From the NCBI GenBank assembly GCA_950097015.1, contig CATNEN010000034.1, positions 2,705,501-2,769,500 of the forward strand: DNA of 64,000 bases, in the 5' to 3' direction. Under the pieces are notes generated by a model. That model had not been told where the DNA came from, searched no databases, and was given only the letters and a program-made list of their open reading frames with translations. Made by a program: the position numbers and the translations under genes. Source of the DNA: Macrostomum hystrix. Its lineage: Eukaryota > Platyhelminthes > Macrostomidae. This document shows, in pieces, positions 11,538 through 23,923 of the stretch; position 1 is the stretch's first letter; each line of letters begins with the position of its first letter.

Positions 11538-14500
11538 ATGCATGTCATAGACTACATTCTAATAGTCGCGACCTGCTTGTCGTCTGTGGCGATCGGTGTC
11601 ATCACATCCTGCACTGGCGGCCGCCAGCAGTCCACCAGCGAGTACATGATGGGCAACAGGCAGATGCAACTGCTGCCTGTGGCCATCTCAATTCTGGTTT
11701 CATTCTGGTCTGCCATCGCTTTGTTAGGTGAGGCGAACCGGTTCAATGGTGCTAACCTCCATGTGCTAGCTGCATGAGGTCATGTCCTCCTCTGTGAGGT
11801 CTCCTCTGTCTCATCTCTCCCCTGTCTCATCTCTCCCCTCTCTCATATCTCCCCTGTCTCATCTCTCCACTGTCATATTTCTCCCCTGTCTCATATCTCC
11901 CCCGTCTCATATCTCCCCTATATCATATCTCCCCTGTCTCATCTCTCCCCTGTCTCACATCTCCCCTGTCTCATATCTCCCCCCATCTCATCTCTCCCCT
12001 GTCTCATCTCTCCCCTGTCTCATCTCTCCCCCGTCTCATATCTCCCCTGTCTCACATCTCCCCTGTCTCACATCTCCCCTGTCTCACATCTCCCCTGTCT
12101 CACATCTCCCCTGTCTCATATCTCCCCTGTCTCACATCTCCCCTGTCTCACATCTCCCCTGTCTCACATCTCCCCTGTCTCATATCTCCCCTGTCTCATC
12201 TCTCCCCTGTCTCACATCTCCCCTGTCTCATATCTCCCCCCATCTCATCTCTCCCCTGTCTCATCTCTCCCCTGTCTCATCTCTCCCCCGTCTCATATCT
12301 CCCCTGTCTCACATCTCCCCTGTCTCACATCTCCCCTGTCTCACATCTCCCCTGTCTCACATCTCCCCTGTCTCATATCTCCCCTGTCTCACATCTCCCC
12401 TGTCTCATCTCTCCCGTCTCAGCTGCCCCTGTCTCATCTCTCCCCCGTCTCATATCTCCCCTGTCTCACATCTCCCCTGTCTCACATCTCCCCTGTCTCA
12501 CATCTCCCCTGTCTCATCTCTCCCGTCTCAGCTGTCCCTGTCTCACATCTCCCCTGTCTCATATCTCCCCTGTCTCATATCTCCCCTGTGTCATCTCTCC
12601 ACGTCATATTTCTCCACTGTCTCACATCTCCCCTGTCTCATCTCTCCCTTCTCAGCTGTCCCTGTCTCACATCTCCCCTGTCTCATCTCTCCCCTATCTC
12701 ATTTCTCCCCGACCCCTGCTCCCCTCCGCAACATTCAGGCTCTCCGGCGGAGATATTCTACTTCGGCAGCTACTTCATTCTGACGTCCATTGGCATATCG
12801 CTGGCCTGCTTGGTCTCCGCGTTCGCCTTTGTTCCACTGTTCTATCCGCTGAGGATTCGCAGCGTGTTCGAGGTCAGAGAAGTACAGATTATGTCCCTAG
12901 ATTGAGATAGAAAGCCGCAAAATCCAAGCCTATGTGAGGGGCAATCCAACCAATTAGATTGTGCGGCGATCGAACCAATTAGATTGTCCGGCAATCCAAC
13001 CAATTAGATTGTGCGGCGATCGAACCAATTAGATTGTCCGGCAATCCAACCAATTAGATTGTCCGGCAATCCAACCAATTAGATTGTGCGGCGATCGAAC
13101 CAATTAGATTGTCCGGCAATTCAACCAATTAGATTGTGCGGCAATCCAACCAATTAGATTGTGCGGCAATCCAACCAATTACATAATGCGCCAATCCAAC
13201 CAATTATATTATGCACCAGTTTAACCAATTAGATTATGCAACAATCCAGCCAATTAGATTATGCGACAATCCAGCCAATTAGATTATGCGACAATCCAGC
13301 CAATTAGATTATGCGACAATCCAGCCAATTAGATTTTAGGTCATTTCTAGCAAACCTCTAATTGAATCATTTCAGTACCTGGAGCTGAGGTATCGCACAA
13401 GGGTGATGCGATATTGGAGTGCAACCCTCTATGTGATCACCTTTGTGAGTTTTTATTGGCGCTTAAAATTGAAATACACACATAACTATTATAAGCAGTG
13501 GCGGCGCAGGGGGGGCGGGGGGGTGGGCTGCCCCCGGGTGACCACCCCTCACCACCCTCAGGGGGTGACCACCCACTTAAAAAAAATTGGTACTTTACCA
13601 TATTTTTTCTAAAGTGTGGTCACCCCATGGGGCATGGGGGTGGTCACCTGAGACCTTTTTTTGATATTTTGATTTTTTTAATTATTTTTTCTGGGGGTGA
13701 CCACCCAGCCGGGGGCGTGACCGCCCAACCACCGCCCCCCCAGCTGGAGGTCCTGCGCCGCCACTGATTATAAGTGAAACATACATAAATAAATGTCTGT
13801 AAATCTCTGTGAAACAATGAATTTCAGATTCTATACCTGGCGGTGGCTCAATTGGCACCGGCCATCGCATTAGATGCCGGTAATAAAAAATAAAAATGAT
13901 AATGATATCAAGTTATCGCAAGTTAATAATAAACTGCGTGTCATAAATTTTAAATCAAACAAGAAACTTTGAAAAATAAATTTGCATTTCAACTTCTCTT
14001 TCGCAGTCATGAGCATTCCTGTTTGGATCAGTATACTACTCATCGGAGCGATTTCAGTAGTGTACACAGCGATTGTAAGACTAATGAGGTTACACAAGTA
14101 GTTTTGCATTGATGCTGAAATCATTTTCATTTAAATTTCAGGGTGGTATCAAAGCAGTGATTTGGACTGACGTCTTTCAGTCGGTATTTATTCTTCTTGG
14201 CCTAATAGCCATGATTGCTAAGGTAGTTTTGTACCTGTTGATCCATGTTTGTGTTGACAAGTGGACAGAAAGTATATGCACATATGCTAGTGAGGATCTA
14301 GCTTTGTTTTACAGCAGCTAGGTATGTTAGACAGCAGCTAGGTATGTTTTACAGCAGCTAGGTATGTTAGATAGCAGCTAGGTATGTTAGACAGCTGCTA
14401 GGTATGTTAGACAGCAGCTAGGTATGTTAGACAGCAGCTAGGTATGTTAGACAGCAGCTAGGTATGTTAGACAGCTGCTAGGTATGTTAGACAGAAGTTA

Positions 14501-17500
14501 GACATGTTAGATAGCAGCTAGGCATGTTAGACAGCAGCTAGGTATGTTAGACAGCAGCTAGGCATGTTAGACAGAAGCTAGACATGTTAGACAGCAGCTA
14601 GACATGTTAGACAGCAGCTAGGTATGTTACACAGAAGCTAGGTATGTTAGACAGCAGATAGGTATGTTAGACAGCAGCTAGGTATGTTAGATAGCAGCTA
14701 GGTATGTTAGACAGCTGCTAGGTATGTTAGACAGCAGCTAGGTATGTTAGACAGCAGCTAGGTATGTTAGACAGCAGCTAGGTATGTTAGACAGCTGCTA
14801 GGTATGTTAGATAGCAGCTAGGTATGTTAGACAGCAGCTAGACATGTTAGACAGCTGCTAGACATGTTAGACAGCTGCTAGGTATGTTAGACAGCTGCTA
14901 GGTATGTTAGACAGCTGCTAGGCATGTTAGACAGCAGCTACACAGCTGCTAGGTATGTTTTACAGCAGCTAGGTATGTTAGACAGCAGCTAGGCATGTTA
15001 GACAGCAGCTAGGTATGTTAGACAGCAGCTAGGTATGTTAGACAGCAGCTAGACATGTTAGACAAAAGCTAGACATGTTAGACAGCAGCTAGACATGTCA
15101 GACAGCAGCTAGATATGTTAGACAGCTTGTGATATGCTAAACGGGAACCTCATATGTTAGGCAGATGAGTTTTAACGGCTCACTTGAAACCCTCTGAGCA
15201 GGCTACAATCGACTCCGGCGGACCAGCAAACGTCATCGAGACCAACTTGGCCTGGGGCAGGTTTAACACCTTCAACTGGAGCCCGGATCCGCGAGTCCGA
15301 CTCACCGTCTGGAGCAGCAGCATCGGCATCATGTTCACCTGGATTCCGTGCTACGGGCCTAATCAGGCTGCGTTTCAGCGATTTGCCTCTTTGCCGACGT
15401 TGGCTAAGGCAAAGTGGTGAGCGGATCTGGTTTAAAGCCATTCACAGTAGAAAGAACGCATCATTTTTCCACTGGGAAAAACCGCGGGGGTATTTCAAAT
15501 GCCCACTGCCTACTTTACGATAGCTCCCAAACCCAATGTCCACTTGTGAAAGTCCACAATGTGTAACAAAATTTTCCACCCATCACGATGAACCAACTTT
15601 CAAAGCCGTCCGACGTCAGCACCGTCGAGATATTCAGCGATTGTTGTCGAAGACGCTGGTAACAAGGACAGCTAACAATGCGCTCTGTATAAAACTCAAT
15701 GACGAATCAGTATTAATATTGGTTCAAATATATAATAAGTAAATTTGTAACCGATTAAATCATAATATACAATAATAGCCGACTTGGCTACATGACGAAC
15801 TTTTGAGAACAGAAGTATGCCTATATTCGTAGGTTTTGCCACCAGACCCTCGACGATGCGGATGATTTGTGATTCTGTAAGTTGTTTCATCGGATAGAGC
15901 CCATGTTCTGGATTTTCATGGCGATAGGTTGAATATTTTAGCCCGTGTTCTGGATTTTCATGGCGATTGGTTGAATATTTTAGCCCGTGTTCTGGATTTT
16001 CCTGGCGATTGGTTGAATATTTTAGCCCGTGTTCTGGATTTTCCTGGCGATTGGTTGAATATTTTAGGCCGTGTTCTGGATTTTCCTGGCGATTGGTTGA
16101 ATATTTTAGCCCGTGTTCTGGATTCTCCTGGCGATTGGTTGAATATTTTAGCCCGTGTTCTGGATTCTCCTGGCGATTGGTTGAATATTTTAGCCCGTGT
16201 TCTGGATTTTCCTGGCGATTGGTTGAATATTTTAGGCCGTGTTCTAGATTCTCCTGGCGATTGGTTGAATATTTTAGCCCGTGTTCTGGATTTTCATGGC
16301 GATTGGTTGAATATTTTAGCCCGTGTTCTGGATTTTCATGGCGATTGGTTGAATATTTTAGCCCGTGTTCTGGATTCTCCTGGCGATTGGTTGAATAATT
16401 TAGCCTGTGTTCTGGATTTTCATGGCGATTGGTTGAATATTTTAGCCCGTGTTCTGGATTCTCCTGGCGATTGGTTGAATATTTTAGCCCGTGTTCTGGA
16501 TTTTCATGGCGATTGGTTGAATATTTTAGCCTGTGTTCTGGATTTTCCTGGCGATTGGTTGAATATTTTAGCCCGTGTTCTGGATTTTCATGGCGATTGG
16601 TTGAATATTTTAGCCCGTGTTCTGGATTCTCCTGGCGATTGGTTGAATATTTTAGCCCGTGTTCTGGATTTTCAGGCGATTGGTTGAATATTTTAGGCCG
16701 TGTTCTGGATTTTCCTGGCGATTGGTTGAATATTTTAGCCCGTGTTCTGGATTTTCCTGGCGATTGGTTGAATATTTTAGCCCGTGTTCTGGATTTTCCT
16801 GGCGATTGGTTGAATATTTTAGCCCGTGTTCTGGATTTTCCTGCCGATTGGTTGAATATTTTAGGCCGTGTTCTGGATTCTCCTGGCGATTGGTTGAATA
16901 ATTTAGCCTGTGTTCTGGATTTTCATGGCGATTGGTTGAATATTTTAGCCTGTGTTCTGGATTTTCCTGGCGATTGGTTGAATATTTTAGCCTGTGTTCT
17001 GGATTTTCATGGCGATTGGTTGAATATTTTAGCCCGTGTTCTGGATTCTCCTGGCGATTGGTTGAATATTTTAGCCCGTGTTCTGGATTTTCAGGCGATT
17101 GGTTGAATATTTTAGGCCGTGTTCTGGATTTTCCTGGCGATTGGTTGAATATTTTAGCCCGTGTTCTGGATTTTCCTGGCGATTGGTTGAATATTTTAGC
17201 CCGTGTTCTGGATTTTCCTGGCGATTGGTTGAATATTTTAGCCCGTGTTCTGGATTTTCCTGGCGATTGGTTGAATATTTTAGCCCGTGTTCTGGATTTT
17301 CATGGCGATTGGTTGAATATTTTAGCCCGTGTTCTGGATTCTCCTGGCGATTGGTTGAATATTTTAGCCCGTGTTCTGGATTTTCCTGGCGATTGGTTGA
17401 ATATTTTAGCCCGTGTTCTGGATTTTCCTGGCGATTGGTTGAATATTTTAGCCCGTGTTCTGGATTTTCCTGGCGATTGGTTGAATATTTTAGGCCGTGT

Positions 17501-20500
17501 TCTGGATTTTCCTGGCGATTGTTTGAATATTTTAGCCCGTGTTCTGGATTTTCCTGGCGATTGGTTGAATATTTTAGCCCGTGTTCTGGATTTTCCTGGC
17601 GATTGGTTGAATATTTTAGCCCGTGTTCTGGATTTTCATGGCGATTGGTTGAATATTTTAGCCCGTGTTCTGGATTCTCCTGGCGATTGGTTGAATATTT
17701 TAGCCCGTGTTCTGGATTTTCCTGGCGATTGGTTGAATATTTTAGCCCGTGTTCTGGATTTTCCTGGCGATTGGTTGAATATTTTAGCCCGTGTTCTGGA
17801 TTTTCCTGGCGATTGGTTGAATATTTTAGGCCGTGTTCTGGATTTTCCTGGCGATTGGTTGAATATTTTAGCCCGTGTTCTGGATTCTCCTGGCGATTGG
17901 TTGAATATTTTAGCATGATGGGTGAGTTAGTAAGAGTCAGGTATGTTTAGAGCGAAGTTATCTGATAGGATGAGACTATTGAGTCAAGTAACGCGAGGCA
18001 GTCACGGTACGTTGAATACGTTATGATAGGTCGATCCTGTTGAATCTGCTGGGCATCTACCTGTTGTTCAGCCTTCTCTCCATTACTGGCTACGCTCTGT
18101 TCGCATTCTACACTCGGCGCGGCTGCGATCCATTGTCCGATGGCGCGATTCGATCGCTCAACCAGGTAAGCTGGCATGATGCCCCGGGCACGGGCACGCC
18201 TACTAATACTTGTCGTGTCGTGCTATTGGTCACCCCTAAAAGGGCCGTTTTAGTGAAAAAATAAACTGCTGTCTTTTCTATTATACGCTACTGTGAGTAG
18301 GCTGATGTGCACGCGCTATTCTTGCGCCTAATTGGCTGGGCTGCTCGTTGCTTTTAATATCGATCGTAGGGTTTTTAAAGGTTTCACAAAAGATAAAAAA
18401 AGGCTAATGTGGTCTCTCTCCTCGGAATCGAGCGTTAGACCGCTCTGCCACTCACCCCCATCAGCTTTGATTTTTATTCTCCCTTTAATTTTTCTATTTT
18501 ACTTAGATTTCGCATGTTCTTTCCTTGTAACTCTTCTTTTTTAGATATTTTAAAGTAAACGTGTTTGTCGTTTTGGTGTGAGCAGTAAATAATATTAACG
18601 ATGATGACTACATTTTAGCTGCTACCGCACTACATCAAGCACGACTTGAACATCCCATCTCTGCCGGGCATCATCATGGCCTGCATTCTCTGCGGAGCTC
18701 TGAGGTTGGTCAGGACGAATTCTAATTGGATGTTTCTCTCAGAACTGTCAAAATGTGTTCGTAATTTGTGTGCAGCTAAAAACTCTGTATAAGCTCACTG
18801 AGCTTATTAGCCCTTGGATAAAGCATACAAAAATAAGAAAGATGTTGAATCAGCTTCAGCAAAAGTTCCCGTTTGCCATCGACGTCACGGCCTCGGTGGC
18901 AGAGCGGTTAACGCGTTCGCCTCTCGCGCCAAGGTCACTAAGTTCGATTCCGCGGCCAGGCCACATTCATTTGTGGCGCAGCCTCGGAGAGAAGGCTTGG
19001 GGGCTTGTCATGCAATTTACTTGAGGGCCAACCTCCAAGGCAGAGTAAAAGTGTGCACTGCCTGACGACGAGAAAATGAGGGCAGATGTAAACACCTGTG
19101 TGAGCGTGTGCCTGCGTACGGTATCTGTGTGCGTGTGTGCTCAGGAGTCAGCGAAATGGCCAGAACTGCCTCCTCACTGGCTGTGGGTGTAGTGTCACTG
19201 CTAGATGTCATTGCTCGTAGCCCTCCTGCAATTATTATTATCATTTATAACTTTAGTTGCCATCGACGTCAATGGTACGTCGGAAAGTCTGCTGACGTCG
19301 GGACGTCGGCTTGCTGTACGAGATTAGTATCCTTAAGAAAAATATACAAAATTCATTCATGCTTCTGTTCAACCAGCTGTAAAATGGATTCTATGGATAT
19401 GGATATGGATGGAATGGATAGAAAGATAATAGAAATGGATAGCATTTTGGGTGGCAGTATTTAAGATTAAAAACGTGCGTAGGCGTGTCTTTAACCGCGT
19501 AGGCGCCATCATTGCATCGTGCTAAAGAACAATTTTATTTAAAAACAACGCAAAGCCAAAATAGAGTGAACCGTCGCAAGCAAACTGCAAAAACACGTTT
19601 GCTGGAGGGTAATGCTGCTGGCATCTGTTTCTTAATAACAACGGGGAAGTGGCAGAGCGGTCTAAACTCATTTGCCTCTCGCACCAAGGTCTCTGCTCGC
19701 TTCCGCCGCGAGGCTAGGCTACATAAATACATGTTCACCTGCATGGAGGCTTGTCGTAAGATTTCTTGCCCCAAGGCACAGTGATAGTGTGCACTGCCCA
19801 CTATATTTGTGTAGCCTCCTTTGTAAGTATCGGCCTGCGCATCAGCCTGCGTTCAGTGCACGTATCTGTGTGAGTCTATCAGCAGGAGTCAGCGGAGTGT
19901 GCGGAATTGCCTCCTCGCTGGCTTCGGGTCTAGTGTCACCAAATGATGTGCCAATGCTCACAGCCATCCATAAATTACAAAAATAAAAGTAATACAAAGT
20001 AAAATTTATCATTGAAAATTTTCCACTGAAACTTTTTTAAATCCGAATCAATGATCCATGACTTTACAAGGTTCAAATCGGTTGAGTGCTTGAGAAGTAT
20101 TCGTTTTGTAGCATACACGGGACACAGCAGCATAGTTCTTAGCAGGATGATTTTGCAAAATACCCTTTGGCCCTTCGGCAATACGCTTCACAATTTCAGT
20201 GTGAAAGTGCAAACTAAACCTACCCATCTCAGGCAGGTGACTTGTCGCTTTACATGAATGTCGCTCACAGCCTAACTGTTTTTTTATAATACTAAATTGC
20301 AGCACAACGAGCACTGTACTCAACTCGCAGGCGGCTGTCACATTGGTGGACTTTGTTCAACCACATTGGAACCTGTCTGATGCCAAGGCGACCATTGTGA
20401 CAAAGTGGTTGGGTGAGAGACTCGAACTCGAGCAGTTCCTAACTTTTCCTTCATTGAGTGCTCCATCAAGATCCCAGTGTTCTGATAAATCTCCCAAGTA

Positions 20501-22235
20501 TTCCAGCACGGCATAAGTGCTCAAGCGAAGCCTGAGTGTTCCAGCAAAGCCTGAGTGTTCCAGCAAAGCCTGAGTGTTCCAGCAAAGCCCTGAGTGTTCC
20601 AGCAAAGCCCTAAGTGATCTAGCTAAGCCCTGAGTGATCTAGCTAAACCCTAAGTGATCTAGCTAAGCCCTAAGTGATCTATCTAAGCCCTAAGTGATCT
20701 ATCTAAGCCCTAAGTGATCTATCTAAGCCCTAAGTGATCTAGCTAAGCCCTGAGTGATCTAGCAAAGCCCTGAGTGATCTAGCTAAGCCCTGAGTGATCT
20801 AGCTAAACCCTGAGTGATCTAGCTAAGCCCTGAGTGATCTATCTAAGCCCTAAGTGATCTAGCTAAGCCCTAAGTGATCTAGCTAAGCCCTGAGTGATCT
20901 AGCTAAGCCCTAAGTGATCTAGCTAAGCCCTGAGTGATCTAGCTAAACCCTGAGTGATCTAGCTAAGCCCTAAGTGATCTAGCTAAGCCCTAAGTGATCT
21001 AGCTAAGCCCTAAGTGATCTAGCTAAGCCGTAAGTGATCTAGCTAAGCCTTGAGTGATCTAGCAAAGCCGTAAGTGATCTAGCTAAGCCCTGAGTGATCT
21101 AGCAAAGCCCTGAGTGATCTAGCTAAGCCCTGAGGGATCTAGCTAAGCCCTAAGTGGTCTAGCTAAGCCCTGAGTGATCTAGCTAAGCCCTAAGTGATCT
21201 AGCTAAGCCCTGAGTGACATAGCTAAGCCCTGAGTGATCTAGCTAAGCCATAAGTGATCTAGCTAAGCCCTAAGTGATCTAGCTAAGCCCTAAGTGATCT
21301 AGCTAAGCCCTGAGTGATCTAGCTAAGCCATAAGTGATCTAGCTAAGCCCTGAGTGATCAAACAAAGCCCTGAGGTTAACAGCAATACCTTGATTGTTTC
21401 TTGAATCCCTAAAACAGTCGTCTTCTACGGCCTTCTGGGCTCCCTTCTGGCCCTGGCCTCGACAAGCATCGCCGGAATTCCGCTGACGCAGATCTCTGGC
21501 TCATTCGTCAGCGCGACAGCTGGAGCAACTCTTGGCGTCTTCCTGCTGGCCTCCTGCGTGCCAAAGAGCACCTGGAAGGGCGCGCTCATCGGCTCCCTCG
21601 CCTCCATGGCCCTCATCGCCTGGCTGTGCCTTGGATCATTCTCATTGCAAGCCGGTCCACCAGCAACGCTGCCGCTGGCCACCGCAAACTGCAGCAGCAT
21701 CAGCAGCAGCAACAACAGCAGCAGCAGCGGTGCTCGAACTATGGCGAATTCGACCACTATCAATGCGAAGACTACGATGATGACAAGAGCGAATGGATTA
21801 ACCTACTTGTACAGTGTGTCATTTCAGTGGTACGGATTGATTGGCTCGCTATCATGCTTTCTAGTCGGCTTGTTGGTCAGTGCGCCCAACCTGCTTGACC
21901 CGACAGCCCAGCTGCCCGACGAAAAATTCATCATGCCGGCGCTGCGCGGAATTCTGGCAAGTGATTTCTTTTTATACCGATGCTCCTAGGAGTACTCCTT
22001 GTGGTCCTTGCACAAGACCTGATGCAGCATGCTGAAAAGATCTGAAAATATTAATATCTAAGTGGGAAAATGTCTTTATCCTGAAGCGAAGATATTAGCC
22101 CTTTAAAGCCTATGCAAGAGCTCGAAAATTGCAACTTTTCAGTGTGGATACCGAACAGGACAAGAAGTTTACGATGCTCTTCCAATGGCCCCAATCATTA
22201 ACGAAGATGAGAAGAATTTCGAGAATGAAGAATGA
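11538..22235 (+). CDS. SLC5-family sodium-coupled monocarboxylate transporter-like, gene 2 of a tandem pair
   Basis: Twelve coding exons: 11538-11727, 12739-12872, 13376-13444, 13828-13879, 14007-14074, 14142-14222, 15202-15416, 18030-18165, 18619-18704, 20303-20412, 21418-21956, 22143-22235. They give 590 aa. The first ten exons have exactly the same lengths as in the upstream copy, so this is a head-to-tail duplicate. An in-frame upstream ATG at 11484 would add 18 residues; 11538 was chosen because it aligns with the start of gene 1. The last intron begins GCAAGT, a GC-AG intron. The loop in exon 11 is longer than in gene 1 and very Ser/Asn-rich, with several NxS/T sequons. The C-terminal exon is divergent and ends in an acidic tail. 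AATAAA is at 22349-22354. Function is inferred as Na+-coupled organic solute uptake at a cell membrane. Confidence 0.87.
11785..12715 (+). repeat. 16-bp pyrimidine-rich minisatellite (SLC5 gene 2 intron 1)
   Basis: Over 50 copies of CCCCTGTCTCACATCT and close variants, one strand almost pure C/T. It ends 24 bases before the exon 2 acceptor at 12738, so the array itself provides a very long polypyrimidine tract. Confidence 0.96.
12935..13345 (+). repeat. 25-bp minisatellite (SLC5 gene 2 intron 2)
   Basis: About 16 copies with AACCAATTAGATTGT and CGGCAATCC. Left units vary between GCGGCGATCG and CCGGCAATCC; the last four share ATGCGACAATCCAGCC. Confidence 0.94.
13496..13766. mobile_element. 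hAT-type MITE in intron 3 of SLC5 gene 2
   Basis: A 271-bp non-coding element with perfect 15-base terminal inverted repeats, CAGTGGCGGCGCAGG and CCTGCGCCGCCACTG, flanked by an identical 8-bp target duplication ATTATAAG (13488-13495 and 13767-13774). Eight-base duplications and CAG-type ends are typical of hAT transposons. The interior has further GGGTGACCACCC palindromes and no transposase. Confidence 0.93.
14295..15130 (+). repeat. 20-bp minisatellite (SLC5 gene 2 intron 6)
   Basis: About 41 copies of AGCAGCTAGGTATGTTAGAC, with variants AGCTGCTAG, GGCATG and GACATG in patterned order. The unit carries CAGCTAG|GTATGT, which looks like an acceptor next to a donor. Confidence 0.96.
15500..15895 (+). 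mobile_element. Interspersed element, copy 1
   Basis: Shares GGTAACAAGGACAGCTAACA, the ATAGCCGACTTGGCTACATG segment, GCCTATATTCGTAGG and CTCGACGATGCGGATG with 51745-52075. Also holds CCGTCGAGATATTCA, seen inverted in the other copy and near 4311. No transposase. It runs directly into the 42-bp array. Confidence 0.6.
15895..17915 (+). repeat. 42-bp minisatellite (SLC5 gene 2 intron 7)
   Basis: About 48 copies; each joins TAGCCCGTGTTCTGGATTTT to CCTGGCGATTGGTTGAATAT. Point variants (TTTCATGG, TTCTCCTGG, TTTTAGGCC) form repeating patterns, and a block with TTTTCAGGCG near 16670 recurs near 17090, about 420 bases on. Because 42 is a multiple of three and stop-free, long false frames appear on both strands. 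Confidence 0.97.
18420..18475 (-). mobile_element. tRNA-like head fragment
   Basis: Reverse complement reads GTGGCAGAGCGGTCTAACGC, matching the A-box region of SINE family B. Intron 8 of SLC5 gene 2. Confidence 0.4.
18888..19245 (+). mobile_element. SINE-like element family B, full copy
   Basis: tRNA(Ser/Leu)-like head with GGTGGCAGAGCGGTTAACGC and B-box-like AAGTTCGATTCC, a middle with GTGTGCACTGCC, and the 3' module TGTGCTCAGGAGTCAGCGAA to TAGCCCTCCTGCAATTATT. Intron 9 of SLC5 gene 2. Confidence 0.75.
19648..19985 (+). mobile_element. SINE-like element family B, second copy
   Basis: Same order as the copy at 18.9 kb: AGTGGCAGAGCGGTCTAAAC head, GTGTGCACTGCC middle, AGGAGTCAGCGGAGTG and CTAGTGTCACCAAATGATGT 3' module, ending in an A-rich tail. 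Confidence 0.75.
20480..21375 (+). repeat. 20-bp minisatellite (SLC5 gene 2 intron 10)
   Basis: About 44 copies of CTAAGCCCTGAGTGATCTAG with alternating TAAGTG/TGAGTG variants; left-hand units have TGTTCCAGCAAAG instead and are older or less homogenised. Confidence 0.96.
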
Positions 22236-22359
22236 GCGACACATGGCAATCTTTAAGCACCTAGCTGATTTATTCACAAAAATCGAACACTCATATTTCA
22301 TTTCCAAACAGACTACTATTGCTTTACTTTTTAATCGGAAAAATGCAAAATAAATTTTT

Positions 22360-23900
22360 TTTCTTCGTCTAAATGCATTACAATGTATTGTAATTTAGAG
22401 CTATAGGCAAAATGAATATAATGAATACATTTACGATATGTTCATTGTATGCGATGCAGTGATTATTAAACTTTGTGTACCCAGGGACTACTAAATACTC
22501 CAGAGTAATTTACCCCACTCGGATTAAAAGTTCTAGTGGCCTCTAGCGTGCCGCTTGACCCTTAGCGGCATCATAAACGCAACTTAAATGACATTGATTT
22601 GGCATTTTTCTGTTGATTTACTACTCTATTGGGTAAAAAAGTATGGCATTGAAGATAGAAATGATATGTCGGGTGGCTGTCGGAATTGCAGCGTTTGTCA
22701 ACTAGTCGCATAAACTGTCGATTGAAAAACGGGTAGAAATGTAGACCTAGAGTGTTTTAAAATGTTTATAATTATTTTTTTGATTTTCTTTTATTTGTAT
22801 TACAAAACTGTAGTGCTTTATGTTCCATTGTTAATGATTATATTTATAAAATTATATCAAATAAATCTGTACGTTGTTTACGCCCACGAACTCTTGAATT
22901 GCAATCACACAGACGGACGTAGCTTGAGGAAGGGTCTGTACATGCTTTCACTTGTGCCTTGTACTATGTGCTTTATTATTGTGGGGTTGAGCAGAAATTC
23001 TCTATGTTGCTTAGTTAATTATAGTCCGTGTGGCAATTTCCTTTTCCATCCGCAGGCAATGGAAATAAAAATGCATATGTGCTTTTACTTCTGCATTTTT
23101 CCCGTTCCGATGCAAACATCGGGACCGGGTGTTCTGCACCGCAATAGATTTAGATTTAGATTTAGCATAGTTTTTTTTCTTGATCTTTGTGATTTAGCTG
23201 ACTGAATACTACATATCATAGCACCGCACAACAGCACGAAACTGGGGGAAAGTAATTTTCTTTTTATACTCACACAAATATAGTATTCGTTTCATCCAAA
23301 AAGTAAATACGTACAGCGGCAGAGCCCAGGCTTGGGGCTGACCCGCGGGGGTAACCCCACCACTACTGAAAAAAAAATATGGTCGATGAAGTTCGACACA
23401 ATAAATCCAAAAAATCTTACTTTCTCTAATAGAAATGTAAATAAGCTCATAAGAAAGCGCGAAAATTCTTAACTTTGCATACTGACAAAAATCAATAAAT
23501 TAAGAAAAATTCACGACACAGTAGCGACAAAACCTTGTTATAATGAAACTTCCGCATGTGAGCTCTTCTTCAAAAATTTTCTAAGATTTGTGAATTTCTA
23601 CCTAACTAAGAAATTAAAGAGTCACGGTACGATTATGAGATAAAATTTATAACACCGACCATAGGACTTACAATTTATTTAGGACTATGATGCAGGAACG
23701 CCTCATATGTCTGCAACAACGATACAGGTGTAAATAAACAACAATAGGCCTATTAAGCAGAAGTAGACGTGAACTGTAGGCCTACCTCAGGCTCAGCCCC
23801 ACTGCTTTTAACACAGAACAGAAATAGCTAACAAAGCGTGATTACAGCGCATTACATTGCCTACTAGCTGTATTATATACATATATATATATTTATACAA
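22360..23900. other. Intergenic spacer between SLC5 gene 2 and Rab33
   Basis: AT-rich, no supported gene. A frame from about 22762 is T-rich and hydrophobic but has no coding composition. A TTTAGATTTAGATTTAG microsatellite lies near 23150, and an (AT)n tract precedes the Rab33 start. Confidence 0.5.
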
Positions 23901-23923
23901 CCATCGTGCTTGGACAAGTTACA

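Noticed and set aside
11782-12783. 333-aa Ser/Pro/Leu-rich frame
   Set aside because: Translation of a CT-rich intron array running into exon 2; exon 2 in the correct phase uses the acceptor at 12738.
15929-17950. Open frames of 225-330 aa with LNILARVLDF-type repeats
   Set aside because: Artefact of a stop-free 42-bp unit. The region is intron 7 of SLC5 gene 2.
23310-23800. Second hAT-like MITE (CAGCGGCAGAGCC and GGCTCAGCCCCACTG ends)
   Set aside because: The ends match only with an indel and the flanking eight bases are not duplicated.
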